From Methylobacterium oryzae (GTDB lineage: Bacteria > Pseudomonadota > Alphaproteobacteria > Rhizobiales > Beijerinckiaceae), in NCBI RefSeq assembly GCF_021398735.1, contig NZ_CP090349.1, forward strand, positions 1 through 64,000: a stretch of DNA of 64,000 bases, written 5' to 3'. How positions within the stretch are numbered: position 1 is the first letter of the stretch; every line of letters begins with the position of its first letter. The translations under genes were made by a program, and so were the position numbers. The notes under the pieces were generated by a model. The model was given only the letters and a program-made list of their open reading frames with translations, was not told where the DNA came from and made no database searches. This document shows positions 26,682 to 36,562 of this stretch, one piece after another.

Positions 26682-26767
26682 CGTCATCGCGAGCGCAGCG
26701 ACCCAGGGCAGCGCGCGATCTCCGGATGCGGTGTGTCCCTGGATTGCTTCGCTCCGCTCGCAACGAC
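26682..26767. repeat. Palindromic intergenic repeat, copy 1
   Basis: The left arm CGTCATCGCGAGCGCAGCG and right arm ending in TTGCTTCGCTCCGCTCGC are near reverse complements around a variable centre. It lies between the convergent deaminase pseudogene and formate--THF ligase. This copy lacks one AAGCG unit in the left arm. Related copies are at 31953, 35989 and 38196. Confidence 0.75.
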
Positions 26768-26772
26768 GAACG

Positions 26773-26800
26773 GCGGGGCCCGCCCGTGGGCGAGCCCCGC
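26773..26800 (-). terminator. Terminator hairpin of formate--THF ligase
   Basis: 13-base arms 26773-26785 and 26788-26800 pair with one G-U wobble, starting 10 bases after the minus-strand stop at 26811. No T-tract follows. Confidence 0.6.
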
Positions 26801-26810
26801 GCGACGTTTC

Positions 26811-28484
26811 TCAGAACAGCCCGTCGATCTGCCCGTTGGCGTCGAGCCGGATCGTGTCGGCGGCCGGCACCCGGGGCAGGCCCGGCATGGTCATGATCTC
26901 CCCGCAGATCGCCACCACGAAGCCCGCGCCGGCCGAGAGCCGGACGTCGCGCACGCCGACGATGTGGCCCTCGGGGGCGCCCATCAGGGTCGGGTCGGTG
27001 GAGAAGGAGTACTGGGTCTTGGCCATGCAGATCGGCAGGTGGCCGTAGCCGTCCTTCTCGAAGGTGGCGAGCTTGCCGGCGGCCTTGGTCTCGATCTGGA
27101 TGTCGGCGGCGCCGTAGAGCTTGGTGGCGATCGCCCGGATCTTGTCGGTGAGGCGGCTCTCGGTCTCGTAGGCGTGGCGGATCGGCGCCGGCTCGGCCTG
27201 GCTGAGCCTCACCACCGCGCGGGCCAGCTCCTCGGCACCGGCGCCGCCCTCGGCCCAGTGGCGGCAGGTGATCGCCTCGACGTCGAGCCGCTCGCGGCAC
27301 AGGTCCTTGAGCTTGGCGTGCTCGGCGTCGGTGTCGGCGTGGAAGTGGTTGACGCCGACCACGACCGGCAGGCCGAAGCCGCGCAGGTTGGTGACGTGAC
27401 GGGCGAGGTTGGCAAACCCCTTCTCCAGGGCGTCGATGTTCTCGCCCCCGAGGTTCTTCTTGTCGACGCCGCCATGCATCTTGAGGGCGCGGATCGTCGC
27501 CACCACCACCACCGCCGAGGGGGTCAGGCCCGCCTGCCGGCACTTGATGTCCAGGAACTTCTCGGCGCCGAGATCGGCGCCGAAGCCGGCCTCCGTCACC
27601 GTGTAGTCGGCGAGCCGCAGGCCGGCCCGCGTGGCGATCACCGAGTTGCAGCCGTGGGCGATGTTGGCGAAGGGGCCGCCGTGGATCAGCGCCGGGTTGC
27701 CCTCGAGGGTCTGCACGAGGTTCGGCTGCAGGGCGTCCTTGAGCAGCACCGTCATGGCGCCGGTGGCCTTCACGTCCTTGAGGGTGACGAGCTTGCGGTC
27801 GCGGGTCTCGGCGATGACGATCCGGCCGAGGCGCTCCTCCAGGTCGGCGAGGTCACGCGCGAGGCAGAACACCGCCATCACCTCGGAGGCCACCGTGATG
27901 TCGAACCCGTCCTCGCGGGGGAAGCCGTTGGCGACGCCGCCGAGCGACTGGTTGATCGCGCGCAGGGCCCGGTCGTTCATGTCGACGACCCGGCGCCAGT
28001 GGATGCGGCGGACGTCGATGTTGAGCTCGTTCGCCCAGTAGACGTGGTTGTCGATCAGCGCGGCCGCGAGGCTGTGGGCCGACGTGATGGCGTGGAAGTC
28101 GCCGGTGAAGTGCAGGTTGATCTGCTCCATCGGCACGACCTGCGCCTTGCCGCCGCCGGCCGCGCCGCCCTTCATGCCGAAGCACGGCCCGAGCGAGGGC
28201 TCGCGCAGGCAGATCATGGTCTTCTCACCGATGCGGTTCAGGGCGTCGCCCAGGCCCACCGTGGTGGTGGTCTTGCCCTCGCCCGCGGGCGTCGGGGAGA
28301 TCGCGGTGACCAGCACGAGCTTGCCGGGCTTCCGGCTCTCCAGCCCGGCGATGTAGCCGTGGTCGATCTTGGCAATGTGCTTGCCGTAATTGTGGAGCGC
28401 GTCATCCGGGATGCCGAGCTTCTCGGCGACCTGCGCGATCGGCTTCAGGGTCGCGGCGCGGGCGATCTCGATGTCTGACGGCAT
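26811..28484 (-). CDS. fhs: Formate--tetrahydrofolate ligase
   Basis: This 557-residue enzyme makes 10-formyl-tetrahydrofolate from formate, ATP and tetrahydrofolate. The nucleotide-binding motif [13 protein letters not shown] (63-75) and [19 protein letters not shown] (about 93-112) are diagnostic, and the length equals the family norm. The ATG at 28484 has a strong GGGAGGA upstream. In methylotrophs (where it is called ftfL) this enzyme feeds formate carbon into the serine cycle, so its presence fits a Methylobacterium-like host but is not proof of it. It forms a single-gene unit. I see no gene in 28485-28744. Confidence 0.97.
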   Translation of the reverse strand: MPSDIEIARAATLKPIAQVAEKLGIPDDALHNYGKHIAKIDHGYIAGLESRKPGKLVLVTAISPTPAGEGKTTTTVGLGDALNRIGEKTMICLREPSLGPCFGMKGGAAGGGKAQVVPMEQINLHFTGDFHAITSAHSLAAALIDNHVYWANELNIDVRRIHWRRVVDMNDRALRAINQSLGGVANGFPREDGFDITVASEVMAVFCLARDLADLEERLGRIVIAETRDRKLVTLKDVKATGAMTVLLKDALQPNLVQTLEGNPALIHGGPFANIAHGCNSVIATRAGLRLADYTVTEAGFGADLGAEKFLDIKCRQAGLTPSAVVVVATIRALKMHGGVDKKNLGGENIDALEKGFANLARHVTNLRGFGLPVVVGVNHFHADTDAEHAKLKDLCRERLDVEAITCRHWAEGGAGAEELARAVVRLSQAEPAPIRHAYETESRLTDKIRAIATKLYGAADIQIETKAAGKLATFEKDGYGHLPICMAKTQYSFSTDPTLMGAPEGHIVGVRDVRLSAGAGFVVAICGEIMTMPGLPRVPAADTIRLDANGQIDGLF

Positions 28485-28744
28485 GGGCCTTCCTCCCTGG
28501 GTCGCGGGCACGTGCCCGCCCGCCGGCTCTTGCCGTGCGAATCTCCTGCCGGGCGGGACGCGGCGTGGCCGCCCGCGAACGGCCACGCACTGTGCGTCAA
28601 AGCTCGCGAAAATGCGCGTCGATTTTTATGAGCTGGCGGACAAAATACTCTTGTCGATCGCGCTGTCCCCCGCTCCGACGCCGGCGCGCTCCCGGATGGT
28701 CCGTCCGAGCCCGGCCGCCGGGGGTCTTCGCGTGCCCGCGCCGC

Positions 28745-29704
28745 TCAGAACTTGACCAGCTCGACGCGCCGGTTCTGCGCCCGCCCCGCCTCGCTGTCAT
28801 CGGCGGCGACCGGGCTGGCAGAACCGAAGCCCTTGGCCCTCAACCGGTCCTTCGCGATGCCGGCGCCGACGAGCCTCGCCATGACCGCTCTGGCACGGCC
28901 GTCGGACAGGGCCTGGTTGTGCGAAGCGGCCCCGGTCCCGTCCGTGTAGCCGTTGATCGCGAGCCGCAGGCCGGGATCCGTCCGCAGCAGGGCCGCCACC
29001 GCGTCGATCTGCGGGGCGGAGGCCGGCAGGATCTCGGTCCTGTCGGTGGCGAAGTTGACCTGGATCACCGCCTTCCCGGTCTTGTCGAGATCCTGCTTCA
29101 GCCGCTCGGCGGGCAGGAGGGCGGCGGTCTGCACGAACGGCTTCGTCTCGAGGATCGTCCAGGCCGCGGTGAAGCTGTCGGGCACGAAATGCACCCAGAT
29201 CTGCCGGTCCGGCCGGCGGATCACCCAGGTCTGGGCGGGCGCGTTGTAGACGTCGCCCAGGCCCTCATACATCCCGATCCGGATCTCCTCCGGCAGCGTC
29301 TCCGTCACGGAGTTGGGGATCCGGCCGTCGGCGATCTTCCGGCCGCCGGCCTGCGTCAGCACGGCCTCGATGTTCTTCTTCAGCTCGTAGGCGGAGTAGG
29401 TCTTGCCGTCCTTGGGACCGATCAGGGACTGGAAGACCTTGCCTTCGACCTCGTGAAGCGCTGCGCCGGTCCAGAACAGGAAATGCCCGAATTCCCGCGT
29501 CTCGGGCGGGTTCACCGGCTGGTAGCCGTCGGGCAGCGCGAAGTAGGGAAAGCGGCCGAGCGGCGCGTCCGAGACGGGAACGGAATCGAGCGCGAAGGCC
29601 TTCGGCGCCGCCGCCGCGTCCTGCGCCCGCGCGGGATCGGCCCCGATCCCGGACGCCGCGCAGGCGAGGACCAGCAGGACACAGACAGGCTTCAGCGCTC
29701 TCAC
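28745..29704 (-). CDS. OmpA-family outer-membrane/periplasmic protein
   Basis: This is a 319-residue protein from the GTG at 29704, chosen because CCGGAG lies at good spacing and a signal peptide follows at once (VRALKPVCVLLVLACAASGIGA). The C-terminal 110 residues are an OmpA/MotB peptidoglycan-binding domain: VNFATDRTEI, NGYTDGTGAASHNQALSDGRA and RLRAKGFGSASPVA. The middle portion is unfamiliar, with repeated Trp and Tyr (FLFWTGAAL, WVIRRPDRQIWVHF). It probably tethers a complex to the cell wall. An alternative TTG at 29761 gives a poorer N-terminus. Confidence 0.85.
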   Translation of the reverse strand: MRALKPVCVLLVLACAASGIGADPARAQDAAAAPKAFALDSVPVSDAPLGRFPYFALPDGYQPVNPPETREFGHFLFWTGAALHEVEGKVFQSLIGPKDGKTYSAYELKKNIEAVLTQAGGRKIADGRIPNSVTETLPEEIRIGMYEGLGDVYNAPAQTWVIRRPDRQIWVHFVPDSFTAAWTILETKPFVQTAALLPAERLKQDLDKTGKAVIQVNFATDRTEILPASAPQIDAVAALLRTDPGLRLAINGYTDGTGAASHNQALSDGRARAVMARLVGAGIAKDRLRAKGFGSASPVAADDSEAGRAQNRRVELVKF

Positions 29705-29927
29705 GTCGCACTCCGGAACGTTGCGGAGGCGCGACGATAGCGGGCGCGGATCGGTGGGCAATTAGGTCGCTCGACCTACGGCCTCCGAGCCGCAGCGCGG
29801 GCGCCCGAAGCCGCGACAGGGCGGCGGGCGCGGGCCGGATCTCGCGGCCTCGCGTCCCGAAATGGCCCGCGCATCGTCGGGACGGCGCGGCAGCCGCACC
29901 GCCCCGAGGCGGGACTTGGCGGGAGGC

Positions 29928-31796
29928 CTAGCCCCCCGACTTCTTGGCCTTGTCGGCGGAGCCCGGCGCCTCGTGCGGCTGGGGAGCGCCCTTCGGGAGT
30001 TCCGGGTTGTCGGGATTGTGCGGGGCGGCGACCGGGGCCGGCACCGTCTCGGCGGTGGCGGTGGGCTTCTCGATGTCGGGCAGCCCGTCCTTCAACTTCG
30101 CGTTGATCTGGGTGAGGTCGTCCGGCTCGGGGTTCAGGTCCTTGGCGTGCTGCCACTGGAACTTGCCCTCGAGGCGCCGGCCCGAGCGCCAGTAGGCGTC
30201 GCCGAGGTGGTCGTTAATGGTCGGATCGCCGGGCTTCAGCTCGACCGCCTTCTCCAGCTCGCGCACCGCGTCGTCCCAGCGGCCGAGGCGGTAATAGGCC
30301 CAGCCGAGGCTGTCGACGATCATGCCGTCCCGCGGGCTCGCGTCGGCGGCCTGCTGCAGCAGCTTGAACGCCTCGTCGATGTTGATGTTCTGGTCGACCC
30401 AGGAATAGCCGAGGTAGTTCATCACCTGGGCCTTGGCGGCCGGCTGGTTGGCCGGCACCAGGGACAGGGCCTTCTTCAGGTCGGCCTCGGCCTTCGGCCA
30501 CTGCTTGGCGCGCTCGTAGGCGGTGCCGCGGAAATAGTAGGTCGTCCAGTAGTTGGATTGCGGCCGGTTCCCGATCAGGTCGATGGCGCGGGTGTAGGTG
30601 GCCGCCGCCTCCTCGTACTTCTTGCGGGCGCGCTGCACGTTGCCCAGCGCGGTGATGACGTCGATGTCGTCCGGGTGGGCCTTCATCGCCGCGTCGAGAT
30701 GGGCCAGCGCCTCGTCGCCCTTGCCCATCTGCTCCAGGTTCAGGCCGATCTGGATGTCGGCGTTGAGCTTGAGCGGGGAATTGGCCGGGATCTGCGCGTA
30801 GGCCTCGTTGGCGCGCTCGGGCTGCTTCATCCGGTCGAGCGTGTCGGCGAGCGTCAGCCGGGCCAGCGCGTGGTCGGGGGCGAGGTAGAGGGCGAGCCGC
30901 AGGTAGATCACCGCGGGCAGCTCGTCGCCCTGGGTCGAGCCGGCGGAGCCCAGCCCGTACAGCACCTCGGCGGCGCCCTCCTGGGCGGTGCCGATCAGCC
31001 GCGTGAGCGGCTTGCCGTCCTTCAGCTTCTCGAGGGCGTCGCGCACCAGCGGGTGGCGCGGCGAGAGCTGGTCGAAGTCGGAATAGGCCTGGATCGCCAG
31101 GTCGGTGCGGCCGAGGCTGGCCTCCATGCGGGCGTAGGCGTCGACGATGCGCAGGGTGTTGTGGTCGGCGTCGTAGGCGGCCTTGAGGCGGCGCTCGGCC
31201 TCGGCGTTGTCGCCGGTCACCGAGGCGATCAGGCCGGCATGGTAGTCCCGGAAGGTGTTGTAGTAGCGCTCGCCCCGGAGCTTGTTGACCGTCTCCAGCG
31301 CCTTCTTGCTGTCGCCGGCGCCCGCGTAGGACCAGGCGGTGAGCAGCGTCGCGGTCAGGTCCGTGGCGGCGCCCCGGCCGCTCCGGGAAAAGTTCTGGCG
31401 GGCGGCGGCCCACTGGCCGGCCTTGATCTGGCGCACCCCGAGGGAGAGGTTGGCGAGGCCGTTGGTCGGATCGCGGGCGATCAGCTTCTCGGCGGTGCGG
31501 AACGCGTCCGGCAGGGCGCCGTCGGCCAGCAGCGAGATGAAGGCGCGCTCGACGAGTTCCGCGTTGCGCGGGTCGGCCTTCACCGCCTCGCGGTAGAAGG
31601 TCGCCGCCGCCGCCGTGTCCCGCGACGCGCCCGCGATGTAGGCGGAGAGGAAGTTGCCCTCGAGCGAGTCCGCGGGCTCGTAGTCGAGCACCGGGGTCGA
31701 TTCCTTCGGCTGCGCGGCGAGCACGGTCTGCGGGAGCCCGGCGGCGAGCAGCAGGGCGAGCGCCGAAACGCTCCGGCGGGCGCGTGTCATCATCAT
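29928..31796 (-). CDS. Exported tetratricopeptide-repeat protein
   Basis: This 622-residue protein has a signal peptide (residues 1-28, cut after TVLA). The rest is almost wholly helical TPR repeats from about 45 to 560; clear units include ALARLTLADTLDRMKQPERA, DEALAHLDAAMKAHPDDIDV, EAAATYTRAIDLIGN and DDAVRELEKAVELKPGDP. The C-terminal 60 residues are Pro/Ala rich and disordered. Three ATGs in tandem open the gene (31796, 31793, 31790); AGGAG is 13 bases before the first, nearer the ideal for the first than the others. It is likely a periplasmic or outer-membrane scaffold; the partner is unknown. Confidence 0.88.
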   Translation of the reverse strand: MMMTRARRSVSALALLLAAGLPQTVLAAQPKESTPVLDYEPADSLEGNFLSAYIAGASRDTAAAATFYREAVKADPRNAELVERAFISLLADGALPDAFRTAEKLIARDPTNGLANLSLGVRQIKAGQWAAARQNFSRSGRGAATDLTATLLTAWSYAGAGDSKKALETVNKLRGERYYNTFRDYHAGLIASVTGDNAEAERRLKAAYDADHNTLRIVDAYARMEASLGRTDLAIQAYSDFDQLSPRHPLVRDALEKLKDGKPLTRLIGTAQEGAAEVLYGLGSAGSTQGDELPAVIYLRLALYLAPDHALARLTLADTLDRMKQPERANEAYAQIPANSPLKLNADIQIGLNLEQMGKGDEALAHLDAAMKAHPDDIDVITALGNVQRARKKYEEAAATYTRAIDLIGNRPQSNYWTTYYFRGTAYERAKQWPKAEADLKKALSLVPANQPAAKAQVMNYLGYSWVDQNINIDEAFKLLQQAADASPRDGMIVDSLGWAYYRLGRWDDAVRELEKAVELKPGDPTINDHLGDAYWRSGRRLEGKFQWQHAKDLNPEPDDLTQINAKLKDGLPDIEKPTATAETVPAPVAAPHNPDNPELPKGAPQPHEAPGSADKAKKSGG

Positions 31797-31952
31797 GAAC
31801 CGATCGCGGCTCCTGGGCGCCGGCCCGTCGGGGGCCGGGCGCGAGAATGGCGGGGCATCCCCGAAAAAACGTTGGGGACACTGAACCCATCCCGCCAGCC
31901 CCGCAAGGCGAAAGGATGGCGCGGGGGTTGTGGCCGGGTTGGTCGGCCGTCC

Positions 31953-32044
31953 CGTCATCGCGAGCGCAGCGAAGCGACCCAGGGCGGCGGGACGTCTGCC
32001 CACGGAGCGGTTCACTGGATTGCTTCGCTGCGCTCGCAAAGACG
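31953..32044. repeat. Palindromic intergenic repeat, copy 2
   Basis: The left arm CGTCATCGCGAGCGCAGCGA and right arm TGCTTCGCTGCGCTCGCAAA pair almost fully. It lies between ETF-QO and the TPR gene, both on the minus strand. Apart from this copy I see nothing in 31797-32075. Confidence 0.75.
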
Positions 32045-32075
32045 TGAGCCTCGGCCCCTCGGCCGAGGGCTGACC

Positions 32076-33749
32076 TCACATGTTCGGGTAGTTCGGCCCG
32101 CCCGGACCCTCCGGCGTCACCCAGTCGATGTTCTGGTTCGGATCCTTGATGTCGCAGGTCTTGCAGTGGACGCAGTTCTGCGCGTTGATCTGGTAGCGCA
32201 CGCCGTCGCTGGCTGAAGAATCCTCCACCCACTCGTAGACGCCGGCCGGGCAGTAGCGGCCGGACGGGCCGCCGTAGACGTCGTGCTCGGAGCGCTTCTG
32301 CAGCTCCAGGTCGCGGACCTTGAGGTGCGGCGGCTGGTCCTCCTCGTGGTTGGTGTTCGAGAGGTAGACCGAGGACAGCCGGTCGAAGGTCAGCTTGCCG
32401 TCCGGCTTCGGATAGACGATCGGCGTCACCTCCGAGAGCGGCTTGAGGCAGGCGTGATCCGGCTTGCCGTGGGACAGCGTGCCGAACGGCGAGGCGCCGA
32501 GGATGCTGGTCGCCCACATGTCGATCCCGCCGAGCCCGACGCCGACCAGCGTGCCGTACTTGGACCAGAGCGGCTTGACGTTGCGCACCGCCTTCAGGTC
32601 CTGCCCGATCGGGCTGTTGCGCCATCCGGCCTCGTAGGCGGTGAGCTCGTCGCCGGCGCGGCCCGCCTTCAGGGCGTCCGCGATGGCGTCGGCCGCCTGC
32701 ATGCCGGACAGCACCGCGTTGTGCGAGCCCTTGATCCGCGGCACGTTCACGAAGCCGGCCGAGCATCCGACGAGGCACCCACCGGGGAAGACCAGCTTGG
32801 GCACCGACTGCCAGCCGCCCTCCATGATGGCGCGCGCGCCGTAGCCGATGCGCTTGGCGCCCTCGAAGGTCTCGGCGATCATCGGGTGGGTCTTGAAGCG
32901 CTGGAACTCCTCGAACGGCGACAGGGTCGGGTTCTCGTAGTTCAGGTGCGTGACGAAGCCGACCGAGAGCAGGTGGTCATCGAAGTGGTAGAGCCAGGAG
33001 CCGCCGCCGGCCTTGTTGGGCAGCGGCCAGCCCATCGTGTGCTGCACCAACCCGGGCTCGAACTTGCCGGGCGCGAGCTGCCAGAGCTCCTTCACGCCGA
33101 GCCCGTACTTGAAGTGGTCGCTGTGCCGGTTGAGTTCGAACCGCTGGATCAGACCCTTGGTCAGGTTGCCGCGGGCGCCCTCGCCGAACACCGTGTACTT
33201 GGCGCGCAGCTCCATGCCGCGGGTGTAGTCCTCGCGCGGCTCGCCGGACCGGCCGATGCCGAGATCGCCCGTGGCTACGCCCGCCACGGCGCCGTTGCCG
33301 TCGAACAGCACCTCGGAGGCCGGGAAACCCGGGTAGATCTCGACGCCGAGCGCCTCGGCCTGGGCGCCGAGGTACTTGCAGACGTTCGAGAGCGAGCCGA
33401 CGAAGTTGCCGTGGTTCGACATGAGCTTGGGGAAGAACACGTTCGGCAGGGTGATGCCGCTGTTCTTGGTGAGCATCATGAACTCGTCGCGCTGCACCTC
33501 CGTCTTGAGCGGCCGCTCCGGGTCCTGGCGCCACTCCGGCAGGAGCCGGTCGAGGCCGATCGGGTCGATCACCGCCCCCGACAGGATGTGGGCGCCGACC
33601 TCCGAGCCCTTCTCGACGACGACGACCGAGATCTCCTCGCCGATCTCGGCGGCGCGCTGCTTCAGGCGGATCGCGGTGGCGAGGCCGGCCGGGCCGGCGC
33701 CCACCACGACCACGTCGAAATCCATGCTCTCGCGTTCGGGCAGCGCCAT
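32076..33749 (-). CDS. Electron transfer flavoprotein-ubiquinone oxidoreductase
   Basis: This 557-residue membrane-associated flavo-iron-sulfur protein passes electrons from ETF (fatty acid, amino acid and dimethylglycine-type oxidations) to ubiquinone. The FAD-binding motif VVVGAGPAGLATAIRLK begins at residue 14; VEKGSEVGAHILSGAVIDP and GCSAGFVNVPRIKGSHNA are family landmarks. Four cysteines near the C-terminus (RYCPAGVYEW and NCVHCKTCDIKDP) bind the [4Fe-4S] cluster. The ATG at 33749 has AAGGA upstream. It is divergent from the uracil-DNA glycosylase gene. Confidence 0.97.
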   Translation of the reverse strand: MALPERESMDFDVVVVGAGPAGLATAIRLKQRAAEIGEEISVVVVEKGSEVGAHILSGAVIDPIGLDRLLPEWRQDPERPLKTEVQRDEFMMLTKNSGITLPNVFFPKLMSNHGNFVGSLSNVCKYLGAQAEALGVEIYPGFPASEVLFDGNGAVAGVATGDLGIGRSGEPREDYTRGMELRAKYTVFGEGARGNLTKGLIQRFELNRHSDHFKYGLGVKELWQLAPGKFEPGLVQHTMGWPLPNKAGGGSWLYHFDDHLLSVGFVTHLNYENPTLSPFEEFQRFKTHPMIAETFEGAKRIGYGARAIMEGGWQSVPKLVFPGGCLVGCSAGFVNVPRIKGSHNAVLSGMQAADAIADALKAGRAGDELTAYEAGWRNSPIGQDLKAVRNVKPLWSKYGTLVGVGLGGIDMWATSILGASPFGTLSHGKPDHACLKPLSEVTPIVYPKPDGKLTFDRLSSVYLSNTNHEEDQPPHLKVRDLELQKRSEHDVYGGPSGRYCPAGVYEWVEDSSASDGVRYQINAQNCVHCKTCDIKDPNQNIDWVTPEGPGGPNYPNM

Positions 33750-33998
33750 CCTCGGGTTCCTTTTCTTGTTCCGGCGCCCGGTTCGTCGCCGGGCCGGCCT
33801 TCCTGATGCCGTCTCAAGCGATTCCAAGCTAGAAAGGCAAGTTGCCGACGCTCAAGCTCAAGGCAAAGTTCCCTTTGCCGCAGGGGACGGCGTCACAGCG
33901 CTGCGCCGCGCCGCGCTGTTCGGTCACGCAAGTCCTTGCCACCCGGACCGATTCGGCGAGTTGTCCACAGGCCCCGGCGATCCCACATGCTGAGTCCC

Positions 33999-34892
33999 AT
34001 GCCGAGCCCCACCGACGCGCAAGCCGACCTGATCGCCTATCTCGACTTCCACGTGGAGGCCGGGGCCGACGCGGCGCTCGACGAGCAGCCGCACGACCGC
34101 TTCAACGAGGCCGACACGCCCGCGCCTACCCTGCGCACGCCGCGCCGGGCGCCCCCCCGGGCCGCCGAGCAGCCGGTCAGCCCGGTCGCCAACACGCTCG
34201 TGCCGCCCCCCGGATCGGCGCCCCCGGGCACGGCCGCGCCCATCGCGGCGCCGCGCACCTTCGGCCGCGCCGCCAGCGCCCAGCCCGACGAGGCCGCGAG
34301 CGACGCCCGCGCTAGGGCGCGGCAGGCCAAGTCCCTCGACGAGCTCGAACGGATTCTCGCGGATTTCGACGCCTGCCCGCTGCGCTTCACGGCGAAGAAC
34401 CTCGTCTTCGCCGACGGCAATCCCGAGGCGCGGGTGATGTTTCTCGGCGAGGCGCCCGGCGCCGACGAGGACCGGATCGGCAAGCCGTTCATGGGCCGCT
34501 CAGGCCAGCTCCTCGACAAGATGATGAAGGCGGTCGGGCTCGACCGGACGAGCGCCTATATCGGCAACATCGTGCCCTGGCGGCCGCCGGGCAACCGCAA
34601 CCCGACCCCCCAGGAGGTGGCCGTGTGCCGGCCCTTCGTGGAGCGCCAGATCGAACTCGTCGACCCGGACATCATCGTCTGCCTCGGCGCGCCCGCGACC
34701 CAGACGCTGACCGGCACCAAGGACGGCATCCTGCGGACCCGAGGCCGCCTCTTCCCGTACAAGTTGCCGAGCCGCGAGGTGAAGCTGCTCGCCACGCTCC
34801 ACCCAGCCTTCCTGCTGCGCCAGCCGGTCCAGAAGCGCCTCGCGTGGCGGGACTTCCGGTCCCTGCGCGCCCTCCTCGACGGGAAAGCGTGA
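33999..34892 (+). CDS. Uracil-DNA glycosylase, family 4-like
   Basis: This is a 297-residue DNA repair enzyme. A 100-residue Ala/Pro-rich N-terminal extension precedes the catalytic core. The water-activating motif GEAPGADEDRIGKPFMG (about 148-164), YIGNIVPWRPPGNRNPTPQE and the late HPAFLLRQ match family 4/5-type uracil-DNA glycosylases. Bacterial family 4 enzymes carry a [4Fe-4S] cluster; here the first pair is reduced to a single Cys (DACPLRF), as in other alphaproteobacterial members, so cluster ligation may differ. ATG 33987 is an equally possible start; neither has a ribosome site. Confidence 0.88.
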   Translation: MPSPTDAQADLIAYLDFHVEAGADAALDEQPHDRFNEADTPAPTLRTPRRAPPRAAEQPVSPVANTLVPPPGSAPPGTAAPIAAPRTFGRAASAQPDEAASDARARARQAKSLDELERILADFDACPLRFTAKNLVFADGNPEARVMFLGEAPGADEDRIGKPFMGRSGQLLDKMMKAVGLDRTSAYIGNIVPWRPPGNRNPTPQEVAVCRPFVERQIELVDPDIIVCLGAPATQTLTGTKDGILRTRGRLFPYKLPSREVKLLATLHPAFLLRQPVQKRLAWRDFRSLRALLDGKA

Positions 34893-35047
34893 CCGCGAGC
34901 TTGACCGGAGTGACGGAACCGGCTCTCCCCTCCCGCCATTAGAGCTTCGTTCCCGCTGCTGGCGCGCCATCGGCCGGACACGACGACGCACAGCCAATCC
35001 CGGCCCGCCCGAGGCGGCCGGCGCAGCACTGATGGCGGGACCCAACC

Positions 35048-35959
35048 ATGCGCTGGGAAGATCTACGCAGCTCCGACAACGTCGAGGATCGCCGGGGCGA
35101 GGGCGGCGGCGGTGGCGGCATGGGCTTTCCCGGCGGCGGCGCCGGCGGGCTCGGCATCGGCACCATCGTGGTGCTGCTGATCATCAGCTACTTCACGGGC
35201 ATCAACCCGGCGATCCTGATCGGCGGGGCTCAGCAGATCGGCGGCGGCGGCCGCAGCCAGCAGGAGCAGGTCGACCCGCAGACCCAGGCCAAGCGGCGCC
35301 AGGCCCCGACCGACGAGAGCGGCCGGTTCGCCTCCAAGATCCTCGGCAACACCGAGGACGTGTGGAGTCAGATCCTGCCGCAGCAGACCGGCAAGCAGTA
35401 CACTCCGACGACGCTGGTGCTCTACACCGGCGGCACGCGCTCCGGCTGCGGCTCGGCCCAGGCCGCGATGGGCCCGTTCTACTGCCCGCTCGACAAGAAG
35501 GTCTATCTCGACACCGGCTTCTTCAAGGAGATGGCCTCGAAGTTCGGCGTGAAGGGCGACTTCGCCTACGCGTACGTGATCGCCCACGAGGTCGGCCACC
35601 ACGTCCAGGACGTGCTCGGCATCCTCGGCAAGGTCCAGCAGCGCCAGCAGCAGGCCTCCAGCAAGACCGAGGCGAATGCCCTCTCGGTGCGGATCGAGCT
35701 GATGGCCGACTGCCTCGCCGGCGTCTGGGCCAAGAACTCCAACGACAAGTACGCCGAGCTCGAGCAGGGCGACATCGACGAAGCGCTGAACGCCGCCGCG
35801 CAGATCGGCGACGACGCGCTCCAGCAGCGCTCGCGGGGCTACGTGGTGCCGGATTCCTTCACCCACGGCTCCTCGGCCCAGCGCCAGCGCTGGTTCATGG
35901 CCGGCTACAAGAGCGGCCAGACCAAGTCCTGCGACACGTTCCGGACGGCCAATAACTGA
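35048..35959 (+). CDS. Neutral zinc metallopeptidase (YpfJ-like)
   Basis: This 303-residue protein has a Gly-rich N-terminus, one TM segment (about 35-57, GIGTIVVLLIISYF) and an extracytoplasmic catalytic domain. The zinc motif HEVGHH is at 180-185, followed by QDVLGIL. An upstream Cys pair (SGCGSAQAAMGPFYCP) is conserved in the family. The C-terminus contains GYVVPDSFTHGSSAQRQRWF, the phrase shared by YpfJ/KPN_02809-type proteins. The substrate is unknown. It is a single-gene unit ending before a palindromic repeat. Confidence 0.92.
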   Translation: MRWEDLRSSDNVEDRRGEGGGGGGMGFPGGGAGGLGIGTIVVLLIISYFTGINPAILIGGAQQIGGGGRSQQEQVDPQTQAKRRQAPTDESGRFASKILGNTEDVWSQILPQQTGKQYTPTTLVLYTGGTRSGCGSAQAAMGPFYCPLDKKVYLDTGFFKEMASKFGVKGDFAYAYVIAHEVGHHVQDVLGILGKVQQRQQQASSKTEANALSVRIELMADCLAGVWAKNSNDKYAELEQGDIDEALNAAAQIGDDALQQRSRGYVVPDSFTHGSSAQRQRWFMAGYKSGQTKSCDTFRTANN

Positions 35960-35988
35960 AGGCGGATCGCGGCTTCACGAGCCGCCCC

Positions 35989-36078
35989 CGTCATCGCGAG
36001 CGCAGCGAAGCGACCCAGGGTAACGTGACGTCGCCGGATGTGGCGCCGCTGGATTGCTTCGCTGCGCCCGCGATGACG
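35989..36078. repeat. Palindromic intergenic repeat, copy 3
   Basis: This is the most symmetrical copy: CGTCATCGCGAGCGCAGCGA at the left and the near reverse complement ending CCCGCGATGACG at the right. It lies between convergent genes (metallopeptidase and the 90-aa protein). Confidence 0.78.
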
Positions 36079-36106
36079 GCGCGCCGAGACCCGGCGGGCA
36101 CGGGCC

Positions 36107-36379
36107 TCACCCCCGGCTCAGCCGCCGCGCGTTCGCCTGGACCTTCCGCCGGTAGCTGCGGATCACCTTGCCGTTCGAGGCGCCTGCGGCGAGCATGAGG
36201 GCCGCCTCGCCGGCGGCCAGCATCTTCTCCGTCACCATGAGCTGCGCCTCGGCCTGGGCCGCGGGGCCGCCGAGGGCGAACATCGCCATGCGCTGGGCGA
36301 TGACGCCCTGCGCCTCCAGCCCCAGCATGGCCATGTCCATGCCCGTCATCCACCAACCGAACAGCATCGCGATCCTCAT
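36107..36379 (-). CDS. Small conserved-looking helical protein, 90 aa
   Basis: This is a Met/Ala-rich, largely helical protein: MRIAMLFGWWMTGMDMAML, then MAMFALGGPAAQAEAQLMV and a basic tail (YRRKVQANARRL). The alternating Ala/Met helices recall phasin-like granule-associated proteins of alphaproteobacteria, but the similarity is only in composition. No signal peptide or clear TM. I do not assign a function. Confidence 0.65.
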   Translation of the reverse strand: MRIAMLFGWWMTGMDMAMLGLEAQGVIAQRMAMFALGGPAAQAEAQLMVTEKMLAAGEAALMLAAGASNGKVIRSYRRKVQANARRLSRG

Positions 36380-36562
36380 GTTGCCCAGGGCAACGGCCGA
36401 GCCTCATCCTGGGTCCCGGGATGCGCCCAGGCCTGCGCCGGACGCAAGCGTTATCCCGCACTGCGGCACCCTGCCTTTGCGCCGCGTCGGCCGATGCCGT
36501 AAGCGGCCGGGATACTCCCGGACACCTTCCGGACAGCGACCTCCCGGACAGCGCCCGCCGCC

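Noticed and set aside
33960..33968. TTGTCCACA resembling a DnaA box before the uracil-DNA glycosylase gene
   Set aside because: A single box with one mismatch and no cluster or AT-rich unwinding element nearby; chance is sufficient.
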